This document shows, in pieces, positions 28,489 through 51,187 of a DNA stretch of 64,000 bases. Each line of letters opens with the position of its first letter. Positions within the stretch are counted from its first letter, which is position 1. The stretch is from Pogona vitticeps (taxonomy: Eukaryota; Chordata; Lepidosauria; Squamata; Agamidae). Made by a program: the position numbers and the translations under genes. The notes beneath the pieces were generated by a model. It was given only the letters and a program-made list of their open reading frames with translations, was not told the DNA's origin and ran no database searches. The DNA lies in contig NC_135795.1 of assembly GCF_051106095.1 (NCBI RefSeq), positions 875,501 to 939,500 on the forward strand. Reading direction: 5' to 3'.

Positions 28489-28720
28489 CTCCAGGAACAG
28501 GCGGAGAGGAAAGGCAGGGAGCGATGCAAAAGGCGCATGCGCAAGCCAGGCTAACCCTCCCTCTCCCCGAAACCCAGCCAGTACGCCTGCGTAGGTAGAA
28601 AGACTAGGACGCATGCGCATAAGCTCTCACCCCTCTGCGGTTCTAGCCCTACAGGAACGCTCTTTGCCGTAATAGACTTTCTATGATAGAGTTGTACACG
28701 GGAGGGCGAACTTCCGGGCT
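28489..28720 (-). promoter_or_regulatory. MLST8: MLST8 promoter and noncoding first exon
   Basis: On the minus strand a donor CTGGAG|GTACGT (exon end 28489) fits the acceptor CTTGCAG at 27427-27433, which precedes the exon holding the start codon. The first exon therefore appears noncoding. Around it are a perfect NRF1 palindrome GCGCATGCGC at 28533-28542, a second GCATGCGC at 28611-28618, and a weaker CGCCTGCGTA near 28585. NRF1 sites are typical of housekeeping CpG promoters. The start site, probably about 28560-28620, is inferred. Confidence 0.65.
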
Positions 28721-28874
28721 CCTTAGCGATGGTTTTTGTTTTGTGCCCTATCCGGGGGGGGGGCGGAGCGGGGGGGCCGAAGAGAGGTTTCTTTTCCACA
28801 GAAAACAAAAGGTAGGAGTTTTCAACTTTTCTCCTGTTGGGTAAGGACTTTGTTCCTCTTTTTTTTTTTTTTTG

Positions 28875-28894
28875 CACGTGTCTTGTTCCACGTG
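28875..28894. promoter_or_regulatory. Pair of CACGTG E-boxes
   Basis: Two palindromic CACGTG boxes at 28875-28880 and 28889-28894 are separated by 8 bases, between the MLST8 promoter and the GC-rich start region of the HEXD-like gene. CACGTG is bound by MYC/MAX, USF and TFE3/TFEB-type bHLH factors. Function here is inference. Confidence 0.4.
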
Positions 28895-29359
28895 GGAAAG
28901 GGACCTTAGTGCAGTCTCGCCTGCAACATTCGGTGTGCGTGTGAATGCACGTGTGTATATGGCTGCGTTTCAATGGAACGGCCCTCCCCAGCCCCACCGG
29001 CTCCCCCCACCCCCAAAGGAGACCTGAAAGGGGCCAGAAAGGGGGTGGCCCTCCTTGGCGAGCTGGGCTCACGGGGGCTCTTTCTCCCCCCTGCCTCCCT
29101 CCCCCCCCCCTCGTGTGCCCCGAGAGCCTTTTGCTGCTGCTGCCGAGATAGACTGCGCCTGGGGCTGGAGGCTCCCCTCCCCTCTCACCGCCTGGCCTGG
29201 AAGGAAAGGGGGAAAAGGGGTCTCTAGCCCGGAATCCTTCCCTTCCCCCCCCCCGCTGGAGGGGGCATCACCGGCGCTTTTGTGGGGGGGTCGGGGGAGG
29301 GTAGACTCCTCCTGAGAGGGGAGGCTCCCTTAAAGAGAGAGGGGGGGCGGCAGCACCGT

Positions 29360-29641
29360 TCTGGACTCCACCTCCCAGAATCCCCCGCTGCCGCCGCCGC
29401 CGGGGCATGCCGGGAGCTGGAGTCCGCCAAAGGAACGGGGCCGGGCGGGGGTGGGGAGGGGAGGGGAGGAGGGGGTGGGGGCGGCTGGCGGCTCCTCCTC
29501 CCCTGAGCCGGGCGCCCGCGGCGGGGCTGGGCGATGCCGGAGCCGGAGCTGGAGCCGGAGGAGCCGCTTCCACCGCAGCGCCTCCTGCACCTCCACCTGC
29601 ACCTGGCCCTGCACCTGCCGCCGCTTCACCTGCCCAGCCAG
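29360..29641 (+). promoter_or_regulatory. CpG island and candidate 5' exon of the HEXD-like gene
   Basis: This GC-rich block has GC boxes (GGGGCGG, GGGCGGGGG). A foldback pair, GGACTCCACCTCCCAGAATCC and GGCATGCCGGGAGCTGGAGTCC, resembles ZNF143/SBS sites. An ORF starting at 29534 (MPEPELEPEEPLPPQRLLHL) ends at a good donor, CCAG|GTGGGA, after 29641. If this exon splices to 35414, the ORF runs out of frame past the HEXD-like ATG and would act as an upstream ORF. Several CACCTG words repeat within it. The splice partner is not shown by the sequence, so this is a candidate only. Confidence 0.4.
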
Positions 29642-30638
29642 GTGGGAAGGAGGGAGGGGGGAAGGGGGGCTCCTCTGCAGGGGGGGAGGGGGCCAGGTGT
29701 GGGAGGGGGCTGCCCCCCCGGGGAAGGTCTCTCTCTCTCTTCCCCCCCCCCGGTGCTCCCTTTGCATGGCTGCTGCGGGGCTGGGGTGGCGGGAGGGGGG
29801 CTGGATGGCCCCATATATGTGGGTGGGTGGCTCTCTCTCTCCCTCCCCCCCCCGCCTATAACTCCCCTCCCAACGTGCTGGAAGCAAACTGTGGGGCTGC
29901 GGTGGGGGCCCGGCAAGGATTGGGGCTTGGGGGACGCTGGCTCCCTGCCTTCCTTGGGGGGGGGGTTGTCTCCTCCACCCCACCCCCACCCATCCCAGTT
30001 TGGGAAAGGGGGCTGTAAGGCTGCACTTTCCCTCCACATGGGCTTCGTTCCTCCCTGGGCAGGGAGGGGGTGCCCTCCACGCCCTTCCAACCCCAGAGGC
30101 GAATTCAACCGCCCCCCCCCTCGGTTCTCGCCCCCCCCAATGGCCCAGAGAGGACGAGGAGCCCTCTGACCCCTGGCAGATGCACTCCAGCCACCACCAC
30201 CACCACCCCCAGGACCACAGAACACCCCTGCGGTGGAACGGGGGGGGGGGGGCTGGTTAGCATCTTCGGCCAAGGAACCCCGGCTCCTTCCTCGGGCTGG
30301 CGGGTGTGGGGGGGGGTGCAGGGGTGCCTTCTGTGCTTGCCGACCCAATCCACCTGGGATGGCTGTTGGTGTGTTTGTGTGTGTGTCGGTGTGGGTGGGC
30401 GGGTGTGGGTGTGGGTCTCTGGTCCTTGAAGGGCACCTTCTTGCATGGTGGGTTTGGAAGCCGGAGGGATGATGCAAGGCAGGCGCTCCAGAATCCCGCT
30501 CCTGCTGCCTGTTTTGGTTTGCATTCCTGTTTCTTCATCTGCGCTTTGGACTCCGGTGTTTACTGACCTTGGGACGGTGGCCTGGGGCTCCCCCTGCCAG
30601 GGTGGGCGCCTGCGGGATGCTCCTTTCATCCCCAGGGC

Positions 30639-30641
<3 letters not shown>

Positions 30642-30670
<29 letters not shown>

Positions 30671-30684
30671 CTGTCTGTCTGTCT
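30642..30684 (+). repeat. (GT)n(CTGT)n microsatellite
   Basis: About 14 GT units are followed by CTGT tetramers and then CTGCAG. No other function is apparent. Confidence 0.9.
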
Positions 30685-31101
30685 GCAGCAGCTGGACTGG
30701 GTGCTGCCACCCCTGGAAGGCTGTTGTTGCCACTCGGTTCTGCTGCCGGGAGAGGCCCAGGGGAGGCCAGCGGGCCTCGGGGACAGAAGGGCAGGCCGGC
30801 CGGCAGGCCTTGTCTGCACTGACTTCAGCGCCAACGCTGCCACCACCGCCTCTCCTTCCCTCCCTCCGGATGCTGCTGAACAAGCGGCCGCCTCTGGCGA
30901 TCCAAAGCAGGTCTTGCTTAACGCATGCCGTTTCCAAGGCACCTGGAACGTCTTCCTGCTTTTTTTGTAAGCTCTGTGATAGTGGTGGTGGAGGGCTTAA
31001 TTTGAATCCAGGACTTCCTTCCCATGCTGTGCCCTGTAGTTGAGAGATGCCACCTGACCCCATGCACCAGGCCCCTGTGCTTCTCGCCCATCCTAACCAC
31101 A

Positions 31102-31294
31102 GCCAGTGTGGTACGGTGGACAGCGTGTCGAACTAGAACGTTGGGGATCCGGGTTCCAATCCCTGCTTCACCACAAAAACTCCCTGGGGAGGAAACTCAG
31201 CTGGAAAACCACTCCTCGCACCTTTGTCGCTCCTTGAAAAACCTCTTAAAATCTCCATATGTCGGGAGTGACTCGAGTTGCGGTAACGCACACG
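31102..31294 (+). mobile_element. Sauria-type SINE
   Basis: It begins GCCAGTGTGGTACGGTGGAC (A-box region) and carries GGGGATCCGGGTTCCAATCC (B box), then AACTCCCTGGGGAGG, GGAAAACCAC and a Bov-B-type end, CGGGAGTGACTCGAGTTGCG. This is the layout of the squamate Sauria SINE: a tRNA-related head, a unique middle and a Bov-B tail. It is diverged by scattered substitutions and is a full or nearly full-length old copy. Confidence 0.75.
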
Positions 31295-33768
31295 AAACTC
31301 AACTATTCCTTAGGGATCCTGGATGTGGAAAATGGGGGGGGGGGGAGAGAGGATCAACCAGGGGAATACAGTACACTTGATTTCTAGTGAATGTTTGGTG
31401 GTTATTAGTCGTCGTCGTAAGATGAAGATCCTGTTTTATGCAGGGTAGCAGGCATTCTGCCTGCTTCCCACCCCCCAAAAAATGCGACACGTGCCTCGAT
31501 TTTGAAAACCCCATCCACTTTTTTTTTTGAAGGAACAGGAATTCCTGTTCCACGTTGCTTGTTCGTTTTCTTATTTCAGCTGAGCGGAAAACGGCATAAC
31601 TTGACTGGAACAAAATGCTCTCGGCCGTTTCCTCCGTGCTTCCGACCAGCATCTGCTGGATGCTTCTCGGTTTGGAAGATCGGGGACGAGGTGGGAGGGG
31701 TGGGAAAATCGGAAGGTTTGGCCACCCTCCGAGGTGTTGGGAGGAGATCCCGTGGAAGTTGGTGCAGCTTCGGCTTGAGTCAACACGGGGGAAAATCGCC
31801 CTGGTTATCAGCAGCCTGTGTTTCAGTTTACGCTTAGATTAGGGGGGAAAAAAGGTGTTCCTTTTTATGTAGGGTGTGGTTCGCTTATGGGGAGGTTTAG
31901 TGCTTGCCGTTTGTTCCAAAATGGGCAGGAGAGAACCTGGACTGGCGTGAAACTGTGCCGGTTTTAAAATCATCCTTTGAGATTGCAGCCTTTCACGGAT
32001 GCGAGGATGCTTTCAGACAGAGGACTGTTCTCCGGCTGCTCCTCCAGTGGAAGACGGTATTCCCTAAAAGTGGACACCTAACCCATCCTAAATCATCTGT
32101 GGCTCATGACTTAGTTCTCCTGTGGATCTGTGGCCCTGAATAGGACAAAAAAAGGGGGGGGGGGTTCCCAGACCATCGCTGAAACCACAGCCATCATTTT
32201 GGAGAGAAAATGGTGTCGATTACTTAAGGAGAAGCAGGAAAGCGCACAGCGTGGCTCCTGCCCTCGGGCAGCGTGTCAGCCTTGATGGACTCTGGATTTC
32301 GAGCCACGCCAGCCACTTGTTCCTCTCTTGCCACCAAGCCAGTAGCGCCCTGTGGCGTTTTACAGGCTAACGTGATCTCCTCTGGGGCCGAAGGGTTGGT
32401 GGATCAGGACAGAAATGAAGCGCCTTCCTCGGGTGCAGGATTAATAGTAATTCAGCCAGCAACAGTTACAAACTAGGGTCAGCCCGCATCCCCAGGCAAA
32501 GGAGAAAAATCAGAGCAAACCCAGCCCTGACGAATGAATCGGCAGATTCTGTAGGTCTTGGCTTTTCTTTCAAGAAAAAAAAAAGGCCACGTGGTTTAGC
32601 TCAGGAAGGGCTAAGCAGGCAGACTTCATGCCCTTCGAATTTTTTCATGCAACCTTGCATGCAACCGAAGCCTCGTGGCAGACGGACTGGTCAGTGCGGT
32701 CTCGTGGAACTCACCCTGTTTTTTTCCTAGAAGGAGGCCAGGGGAGTTTTATGACTTGCTGGGGCTCAGTTTGAAAAGGTGCTTTTTCTGCAGCCTCCAG
32801 ATGTTGGGGGATGCCAAGACCCCCACCGGCCCAAAGGAGCAGAGCTGAGACTGAGGCAATGCTGGGAGTTGTGGTCCTTGTGGACGATGCGCACATATGC
32901 GGAGATGCGCACATGTGCCAAGGCGCAACGTTTGGGAAGGATTCTCGAAAAGAAACGGGCATGACCCGTCAGCTGCCATTTATGGTCACCCAGAATCCTG
33001 GCGTTTCTTCCAAGGCACTTGCACTCCACTGCCTAACAGTGGGGCTGGCCCTGAACCACTGGAGAAGCGTGGGCAGCTTTTGTGATGGCTTGCAGGAGGT
33101 GCATTACTTCCAGGCAGCCGATCCTCAGCCCTTTGGTGGCACACACATACACTCCTTCTCAAACGCCTAGCCTCGGCCGTCCTCCTCCGTGCGTTTGACC
33201 GCCAAAGTCAAGGCTGGTTACAGCAGATCTTCCCTAATCCCGCTCGCCCCATAATCCTTCCGTCGTGGAAGGGAAAGCCGCGCCTGGCAGCTTGTCCGCA
33301 GCCCGCCGGTGCTGCATTAGCCCTCCCGACAGCTGTGGGGCCTTTGCAGACGGCAGCTGGGCCGGGCCCATCACTCTTCTTACCAAGGCCCCCCATTCGC
33401 CACATCTAGGGAGCGGGCAGGGGAATTATTGCGGCTCTCCCATTATCCCTCGCTGGGAAGGCGCGGAATTGCGTTTCACAAGGAGAGATTAGGATTTCCA
33501 CAGCTGCAAAGCCGGGAATTAGAGGACGCCACCTTGCCGGGAGGTGTTGAATGGAACCACGGCCGAATTCTCCTGTGGAAAAAAAAAAAGGAGAGAAGCT
33601 GTAGGACCCACGTTACGAAGCTGGCAAGGCCGGGAGGCGTTCTGCAATTTGGGCGGCTTGGGATGAAGGAAGAACCCGACAGCAAAATCGAGGCCACCCC
33701 GCCTGCCATCTTGGGCTTCATTCGGGCCGGCCGGCTGCTGTGCAAGATGGGGGTTGCAGATCCAGGAA

Positions 33769-33776
33769 TATAAAAG
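33769..33776 (+). promoter_or_regulatory. TATA-box-like element
   Basis: TATAAAAG followed by GGAGAGGG lies in an otherwise GC-rich, repeat-poor block (33180-33880), 1.6 kb upstream of the HEXD-like coding start. About 30 bases downstream is a purine-rich CAGAGCAGAGGG. It could be an alternative core promoter or chance. Confidence 0.25.
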
Positions 33777-34198
33777 GGAGAGGGATCTTTCTGATGATCA
33801 GCAGAGCAGAGGGAGAGAAAGCGCCAAGGGACCAGCCCGCCATTTCTCCTCTCTGGACCAGCTGGCAGTGGTGCGCAATTATTTATTTGGAGCAAATATT
33901 ATTTATTTAGTTCCCTTGTAGGGAGAAGAAAAGGCATTGCTTCTTTTCTGCATCGTGGAGCATCCCATTTCCCATGCATGCATGTTGAGATGCAGTAGAA
34001 AACCACATCTAAAGTGGAAGTAACTTTTATTCTTTGGACGATAAAGAAGCAACAGTATTATTTTTTAAAGCCAAAATAAATCAAATCGAAGAGCAACAGA
34101 TTGCTCCACAAGGTGCTTTCCGGAGGGGAAAACATCTTTCTGTAAAAATAAGTGTAAAAGGGGGTCGAATTGGACATCCGGAAGGACAGGCAGTCCCA

Positions 34199-34335
34199 CA
34201 ACCCAGTGAGTTAGGTCTCTGGCTGCAGAGCCAGAGGTTGGGAGTTTGATTCCCCTGCTGTGCCTCCCTGACAGGGGCTGGATTGGATGATCCTTAGGGG
34301 TCCCTTCCAGCTCTGCAGTTCTAAGAGGATGATGC
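34199..34335 (+). mobile_element. tRNA-derived SINE with CR1-like tail
   Basis: It reads CCCAGTGAGTTAGGTCTCTG (A-box part), GGTTGGGAGTTTGATTCCCC (B box), then GGGGCTGGATTGGATGATCC and GGGTCCCTTCCAGCTCTGC, ending TTCTAAGAGGATGATG. The same layout recurs at 35620-35911, 51085-51187 and 53838-53960, which defines a local family. The tail resembles CR1 3' ends, which suggests mobilisation by CR1-clade LINEs. Confidence 0.7.
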
Positions 34336-35415
34336 TGCTTACTGTGGTCTCAGGGTTATTCACATAGACTGGTCAGTTGTTGTTGTTTGGCAAAAGCGGG
34401 CTGGCGTGGCAGAAATCCACCTCTCTGCTTCCGGCTATTGCCTGCTTGACAGGTATTATCGTGGTTGTTTACGGGCACTGTAACAAGACCATTTTTTTCA
34501 CCCCAATATTATACCCCTGTAGAAACTCCTGTTGAAATTATTATTTCTGTTTCTTTGATGTTGTTCCGAACGATGCCTCTGCTCTTGTTGATGTCCTTCA
34601 AACGTCCTGTAAATAATGCCAGGGATGGCGAAATGCATGTCAGTGGGAACCTAATGTAAATAATAAACAGGATAGCAAGTTGCCGTGTAAACATGCAAAG
34701 GTCCCTCTCCGGAAAACCTGGGCTTCTGGAGTCGATCGCGATGGGACTTGTGTTCTCTGGGGCGGCCGCGGAAGGAGACGGATGTTTGAGCCCCACCAGT
34801 CCATGCTTCCAGCCACAGCTTTTTTCCTCTCTTTTCTTAGGGATGTCCCTCCGTTTTGAAACTCCAGCAGGGCAGGGCTGCTCCTCGGAAGCGCAGGCGA
34901 CCTCCGCCCCGTGACTTTTCTAAGCCTGCCTCAACCCCTTGAGGACGGCGTGACCTTCCTCCTTGGCTCCCGGTCAGCTGGGGATTCTCAGGTAAGACCA
35001 GAACGAGCGCCAGAGGTGGAGATGTCTGCTGCGCCGGTTTGTCTCTGTGAATGTCAGGACCCTCTGAGGCTCCCCGGAAGCGGGCTGGACCTCGACTCGT
35101 CATCCAGAGTAGCCTCTAGCCCAGTGGCAAGGGAGCAGCAGGGAGCAGGCGCTCTGTTCATGCTCAAGGGAGGCATTCGGCCCCCAAAGTCCCAGAAATT
35201 CAGCAGGGAAGTTCGGAGAACATGGGTGTATTTTGCCCGGGGTTGACTTCCCCAACGCAGCGGACTCAACAGCTCCCATCAGCCATGCAGGGTGAGAATG
35301 GTAGGAGTTGTAGTCTGGCACCCTGGGGGTGGTCCAGGTCCTGCTGGCAGCTGTCTGGCAGCCCCATGGAGCTGAGTGACCCCCCCTCCCCTCTGCTTTG
35401 CTCTTTCTGGCAGAC

Positions 35416-46090
<10,675 letters not shown>

Positions 46091-48140
46091 GGAAGGGGTG
46101 GCCCAGAGACCCAGGCCGAGGAGGGTGGCTCTTCGGTGGTTGCATATTAAATATGGGGGGAGGGGAGGGGGACGGAAAAGGTGGGACACTGAGCCCAGGC
46201 CAAGGAAGGCAAAGAGTCCGGGGCGGGTGCAGGCTTCGTTTCCCAGCATGACAGGACAGGATACGTCTCTGGGCCCGTTCCCAATCTCCACCCGGTTCCT
46301 CTCCAAAAGATGGGGATGGGATTGGGTGGGTGAGAACTAGGCTTGGCAATGAACAGAATTGTGTCCACCCCCCCCACCGCCCCCAACTGACCGCTGTGAA
46401 TTTGGATAGACTTTCTGGATCTGTGGAGCTGCTTCCAGAGTTTTTCTCCCAACAAAATTCTTGGAATGAGAATCTGGAGTGGGGGAGACCCTTTGCCCCC
46501 CCCTACACCTGCCTTCCTTCTCTCTTTTCCTTCCTTCCTTCTATGTTTAGTTTATATCAGTGTACGAAAACCCCTTTGTACAGGAGTGGCTGGGCAGACT
46601 GCAGTCCCCAGGATTTGGGGTGTGCTAGCGTGGGGGGAAATCTGGAAATTTCAAGCCCCCAACCCCCCCCCCCCAAAGTCACTTGTTTTACGTAGCTGTT
46701 GCCTTAAGGAGCGCCAGAAAGTGCTTTGGGCAAGCTGGTTGCCGCCTCCCTGAGAGGATGCTGCCTTGTGTGATAACTGTACCCTGTGGCCGAGGCCAAG
46801 GGGCAGCTGTTGCCTCTTTTCCAAGGGGGGGGGTTGGCGGGGAAGGGGGTTAAACGGTACGGGAGGAGAGGAGAAAGGGCAGCTCGTTGCTTTTTAGAAG
46901 GTCCCGTTCACTGTCTGTCTTTTCTCTCCGCTTCCCCCCCCCAGCTCCCAGTCTCACCCCCCCAAAAAAACTGGCTGAAGCCTTTGCCCTCTGCTAGAGC
47001 CCCAGCACATGGAAAAGATGGAAAAGAGGCAAATCTGCCTGCCTGGGGAGGAATCGGCTCTCAGGGGTCCCTCCTGGGCGCAGGTGGAGGTCAAGGCCAA
47101 ACCCTCTTGTCGGCAAGCCACAGACCGGACATCAGCCGGGGAAGGGAGGCGTAGGAAAGGAGGGCCTGAAGGCAGCCGAGGCGCTCCTCCTTCCCCCAGG
47201 GCCTACGGTCCTCTTTTAGGGTTGCTGTTCTCTCCTGGGCCACCTGGCAACCTTCCATGCAGCCCACCCTCCTGGGCTGCTCCCCCAGATCCCCTCCTCC
47301 TAGAGAGAGGGACGGCCAGGTCCTGGCCCCCTTTCCTGTACAGCCCCCCCACCTTCCGGTAAAGGCATCATAATTGCCCAAGGTGGACGGCTGCTTCTCT
47401 CCTTTGACCCCCCTCTCTTGGGCTTTGGAGGCTGGTGGCAGGGAGGGAGTCCCCCCCCGTCTCTCCCCCGCCAAGGGTTGACACAGGTCCTCCTTGCTAA
47501 GCTCTGTCTCATTTGGGGCATAAAAGGAGACCCCACCCCACCCCACCCCACCCCAAGCACCTTCGGAGCGGCCAGCCTCAAGGCAAGAGAATAAACAGTC
47601 CGGAGGTGCTGGGTTTGATCCCCATGAAATGTCGAAGGCCCTTCAGCACCTGCAGCCATGGGACCCCACGCAACGTGAGTGACCCCCCCCTGCTGGTCCC
47701 CTGGCCTCCTCAAGGCCTGCTCTCCCCCCGCCCCCCGCAGGTAAGGCTCCCTGGATGAACAGTCTCTCTGCGGAGGGTCAGCGGGGCCGCCCTGCGTCCA
47801 GGAGGTCGAAGAAGCCAAGGTCTCTTGTGTCACCCTGTGTGGGTCGTCTCCTCCGCCTTTTCCTGCGGCCCGCGGGGCTGTCCTCTGAAAGGGAGACCCG
47901 CACCGGCCAGTGTGTGTCAAGCGAGGGGCTAGGTTCTCCCCCCCCCCTTACAGTCCTCGTAGGGCTCTGGGGACGGACAGCTGTTGCCGCTCCCCAGAAG
48001 ACAGGATTTTGGGTTCAGGTTGGACATCTTGTGCGTTGTGTCGCGGTTTGGGGGTGTGCGTGTGTGCTTTGTACAGAACAGATTCCTTCTGTGACGTGAA
48101 CGACGACGACCGTGAGAAGAATAAAGTATTTTTTTATAAA
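46091..48140 (+). other. Probable 3'UTR of the HEXD-like gene
   Basis: Poly(A) candidates follow the stop: ATTAAA at 46146-46151, AATAAA at 47590-47595, and AATAAA at 48120-48125. The last is the most convincing because a T-rich stretch follows and no gene starts nearby. A (CACCC)n run lies at 47532-47556. A degenerate SINE B-box word (GGGTTTGATCCCC) lies near 47610. No coding exon is recognised. Confidence 0.45.
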
Positions 48141-51084
48141 GAAGGGCTCTTACGTATGGACTTAATATTGGGTGGGCGACTGTAGGAGGGCTTTCCCTTT
48201 GCAGATCTCTGCTCTGTTCCTGGGCTTCATAGAAACAGCTCCCGGAAAACATCCTTAAAATGATTTGTTTGTTTTATTTGAAATGATCCGAGTTTAGAAA
48301 CCTTATGCTTTTGGGTCACGACGGCCGGAATTTCCCAAGCCAGACGGCTGCGTTATTTTGGGGGTGGCTGTGTTTGGTCCCTTGGGGGGGGGGGTCTACC
48401 AAGTTGGGAGGTTTCGGGGGGGGGCCTTGGCTACCCAGATGTTGGCACCATGCAAGGCTCGTTAACAGAACCAAGATCTGGACCTCGCTTTCTGTGGGCT
48501 TCGTTCTGCGCGGGATGGAGCGTCCTCATGCGCTCCATGGGCCCCATGCCTTTGCTGCTTGCCCTGGGAGCGAGGCTAGGCAACTCTCCTGGCCACTTCT
48601 TGCGGCCGGCTGGCGCTATGCTCCCCCGGGACGAAGGGCCCTTTCGGGCCAAGAGGTGGCGCCCTTCTCCAAGGCTCCCTGCCGGTGGGCGAGGCCGGGC
48701 TTCCCCCAGGTGTGCCCCCCCCACCTGCCTTTTTGCAGAGGGCTGGGTCTTCTCTCTCTGGCTTTGAGCGGATCCACGCCACCTACCCCTTCGCCTCTGG
48801 ATCTGAGAAGATGCGTGACTCAGCGTTCCGTCTCTGTCAGAAAGGCTCCAGGCGGCTTGCATCGATTGAGGGGGGGTTAACATTAATCATATGAAGAACA
48901 ATTAAAAGTACACAAATGACGGTCCCCTTGCCAAATGTGGGCAAGAGCAACAAGGGGACGCATCGGTCACAGACATCCTCCGCTTGCTCCTCGACTCTCA
49001 CAGAGACCTGCGTTCGGATCTTGCCCCAGAATCCATTTTGACTCACGGTGCCCAGACTGGAACCCGGCTAAACCTTACACCGCCGGGGCTTCTGAGCATG
49101 CACAAAGCACAAATCCTTTACACATCTAAATAACCAGAACGAGGCCCCGTGGGAGCTGAGAGGGCAGATGCAGGAAATTCCCATTGGGAACGAAGGCTCC
49201 GCTTCACCCAGAGAGCCGGGATGGAGCCCAGCGCCTGTCTCCCCCGGCCGGCTGGGAGACCAGAATCCCTCCGCTCTGCTTCCTCTCTTCCTTCACCTCT
49301 TTCCCCACGGAGCCTGGCCTTCCCGCAGCCTGGGAAATGATGGATTTGCAGCTGGGCCAGAGGCTCCCACCACCGGGAGGAATCTGGGTCATTGCTGCTG
49401 CCTCCGCCGGCTTTCCTCTGGAGAGGGGACCATGTTCTCTCCCTGGCGCAAGTGTCTCTCTCTCCTTACCGAGCAGCGTGCCACTGCCGCCTGCAGGAAA
49501 GGAGGCGCTCCAGGAGGGAGAGAGAGAGAGAGAAAGGCATTGCATGTTTAGCCTTGCTTTGCCAAACAGAGGCCAAGGGATACATCACCCAGAGAGGAGA
49601 CTTCCCCACATGGAAAAACCTCTGGATCAAAAACAGAGAAAGAAATCAAGCCTTGTAGGTAGAAACCTAGATTGTCAGGGAGCTAGGATCTCCTTGGGTG
49701 CTTGCTTTCGAAGGGAAGAGGTTGTTTTCTACAGGAGCACCCAATCATGCGAGTCTCCACCAGTGATCAGTACAAGGGTGGCTGCACATCTTTCTTTTGG
49801 AAGGATCGTCCACTATTTGAAGTGCTGATGGGGGGGGGCAACCGCCCTTCTGAAAGGGCCCTGCATTTGAAGGGCTGGGTCTGGTCCATCTCCAGTTTGA
49901 AGCTCCAAAGCGCCCAAGCTTGGCATGCCAGAAAGCCCAAAACAAGGAGAGGGGTTGGAAAAGGAGTGGGTGGGTGCATGGTCTCACCCCCACCTCCTTT
50001 GCTCGCCCCCTTCAAAAAAAAACAAACACCCCGTTCTTGTTCCATTCCCTCGTTCCAAGCTGGTCTGGACAAGAAAACTGCCAGGCAATGCAGACCGACT
50101 GCAAAGTTTTATCTCAGGTCTCCCTTGTCATACAAAAACACCCGCAAAAGAGTCTGGGTTCTTCAGCAACAACCTGATGTCCGAAGGTTACCTGAAGAGA
50201 CATTTTGGGAAGATCATTATGGGCGAGGAGGGGGGCAGTGACAGACGGAGGGGGTCCAGTCCTGGCAGCACGATGCTCAGCCTATGGGGACATCTGAACG
50301 TAGCCCATTGCAAGGAAAGGAACCCCTTCATTTCAAGTTGAGCCGAAACAGATGTTAGAGATAATCCATAATTTGTCATGAGAAGAGGGGAATCCTTAAC
50401 AGCTGAGAGCCCCTGAGTGCATGCTAGGACTGTTTCCCATTTCAAACCATTTGCAAATGAGCTTGCTTTTTTTTCCTGGTTGCTCTTTTGAAGGCCGATA
50501 TCCCAGATGCGAATTCTGCTCACCCTCTCTCCAGCAGGAACACACCAGCCAGCTATACACCGATTGTGCTCTGTGCTTGTGAGTTTCTTGTGGATGTGTG
50601 TCGGTGAATGCACGTGTGTCCCTGGGAGGGTCTGTCTGCACCTAAGCCCTGGTGGCACGCTGGCACCAGGAAACGCGGCTGAATGGGGAAACTTGTTTGG
50701 AGAGAGCTGAGCCCCCCCCCCCGTCTCACGGCCTTCCGCTCCCTCGGGCGTCTGCTGCTGTTTAAGCCGGTCCGTTGTTCCCTAATAAGCTGGGAGCCCT
50801 TTGGATTAAAGGCTGGGCGGACAGATGCCACCAGGCGTCGATGTTTGTACTGGCACCACTGAGGGACCACAGAAGGGCAGCCAGAGACGGAAGAGAGACT
50901 CTTCCAGGGGGCTGCAGGCCGCTCCGCCGAGCCCAGCCCAGGCCGGGGCTGAGCCCCACAACCCGTCGCCTGAGGGGGTGACAGGCCTCCGCTCCCCCAC
51001 GGACTAAGAGGCATGCCTCCCCCACTGGCTGATGCCGCCAGCCACAGCAGGCTGCTCTGGAAATACCAGCCAGAGTCCGATCGG

Positions 51085-51187
51085 GGATTGGTCAAACTGC
51101 TCAGGGTGGGAGTTCGATCCCCCTGATGTGTGGACTCAGGGATCCAGCTCTGCAACTCTAAGATGATGATGATGATGATGATGATGA
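51085..51187 (+). mobile_element. tRNA-SINE fragment with (GAT)n tail
   Basis: GGTGGGAGTTCGATCCCCCT (B box), GGATCCAGCTCTGCAACTC, then TAAGATGATGATGATG with eight or more GAT units. It belongs to the same family as 34199-34335. The first half is missing. Confidence 0.65.

Larger units (their letters stand above)
29642..35413 (+). other. MLST8/HEXD-like spacer, probably 5' intron of the HEXD-like gene
   Basis: The 5.8 kb between the candidate first exon and the HEXD-like coding start has no recognisable coding exon. It contains poly-G/C tracts, a (GT)n(CTGT)n microsatellite, a Sauria-type SINE, a tRNA-SINE, and a TATA-like word at 33769. Long ORFs at 29.6-30.5 kb on the minus strand are proline-rich translations of G-runs and were rejected. 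Confidence 0.45.

Noticed and set aside
29330-30477. 235- and 283-codon minus-strand proline-rich ORFs
   Set aside because: They are products of G-runs and (GT)n tracts, with no conserved domain and no splice context.
32860-32930. GATGCGCACATATGCGGAGATGCGCACATGTGC as a possible regulatory tandem
   Set aside because: It is a short imperfect repeat of a GATGCGCACAT word only, with no context, and is probably a decayed repeat.
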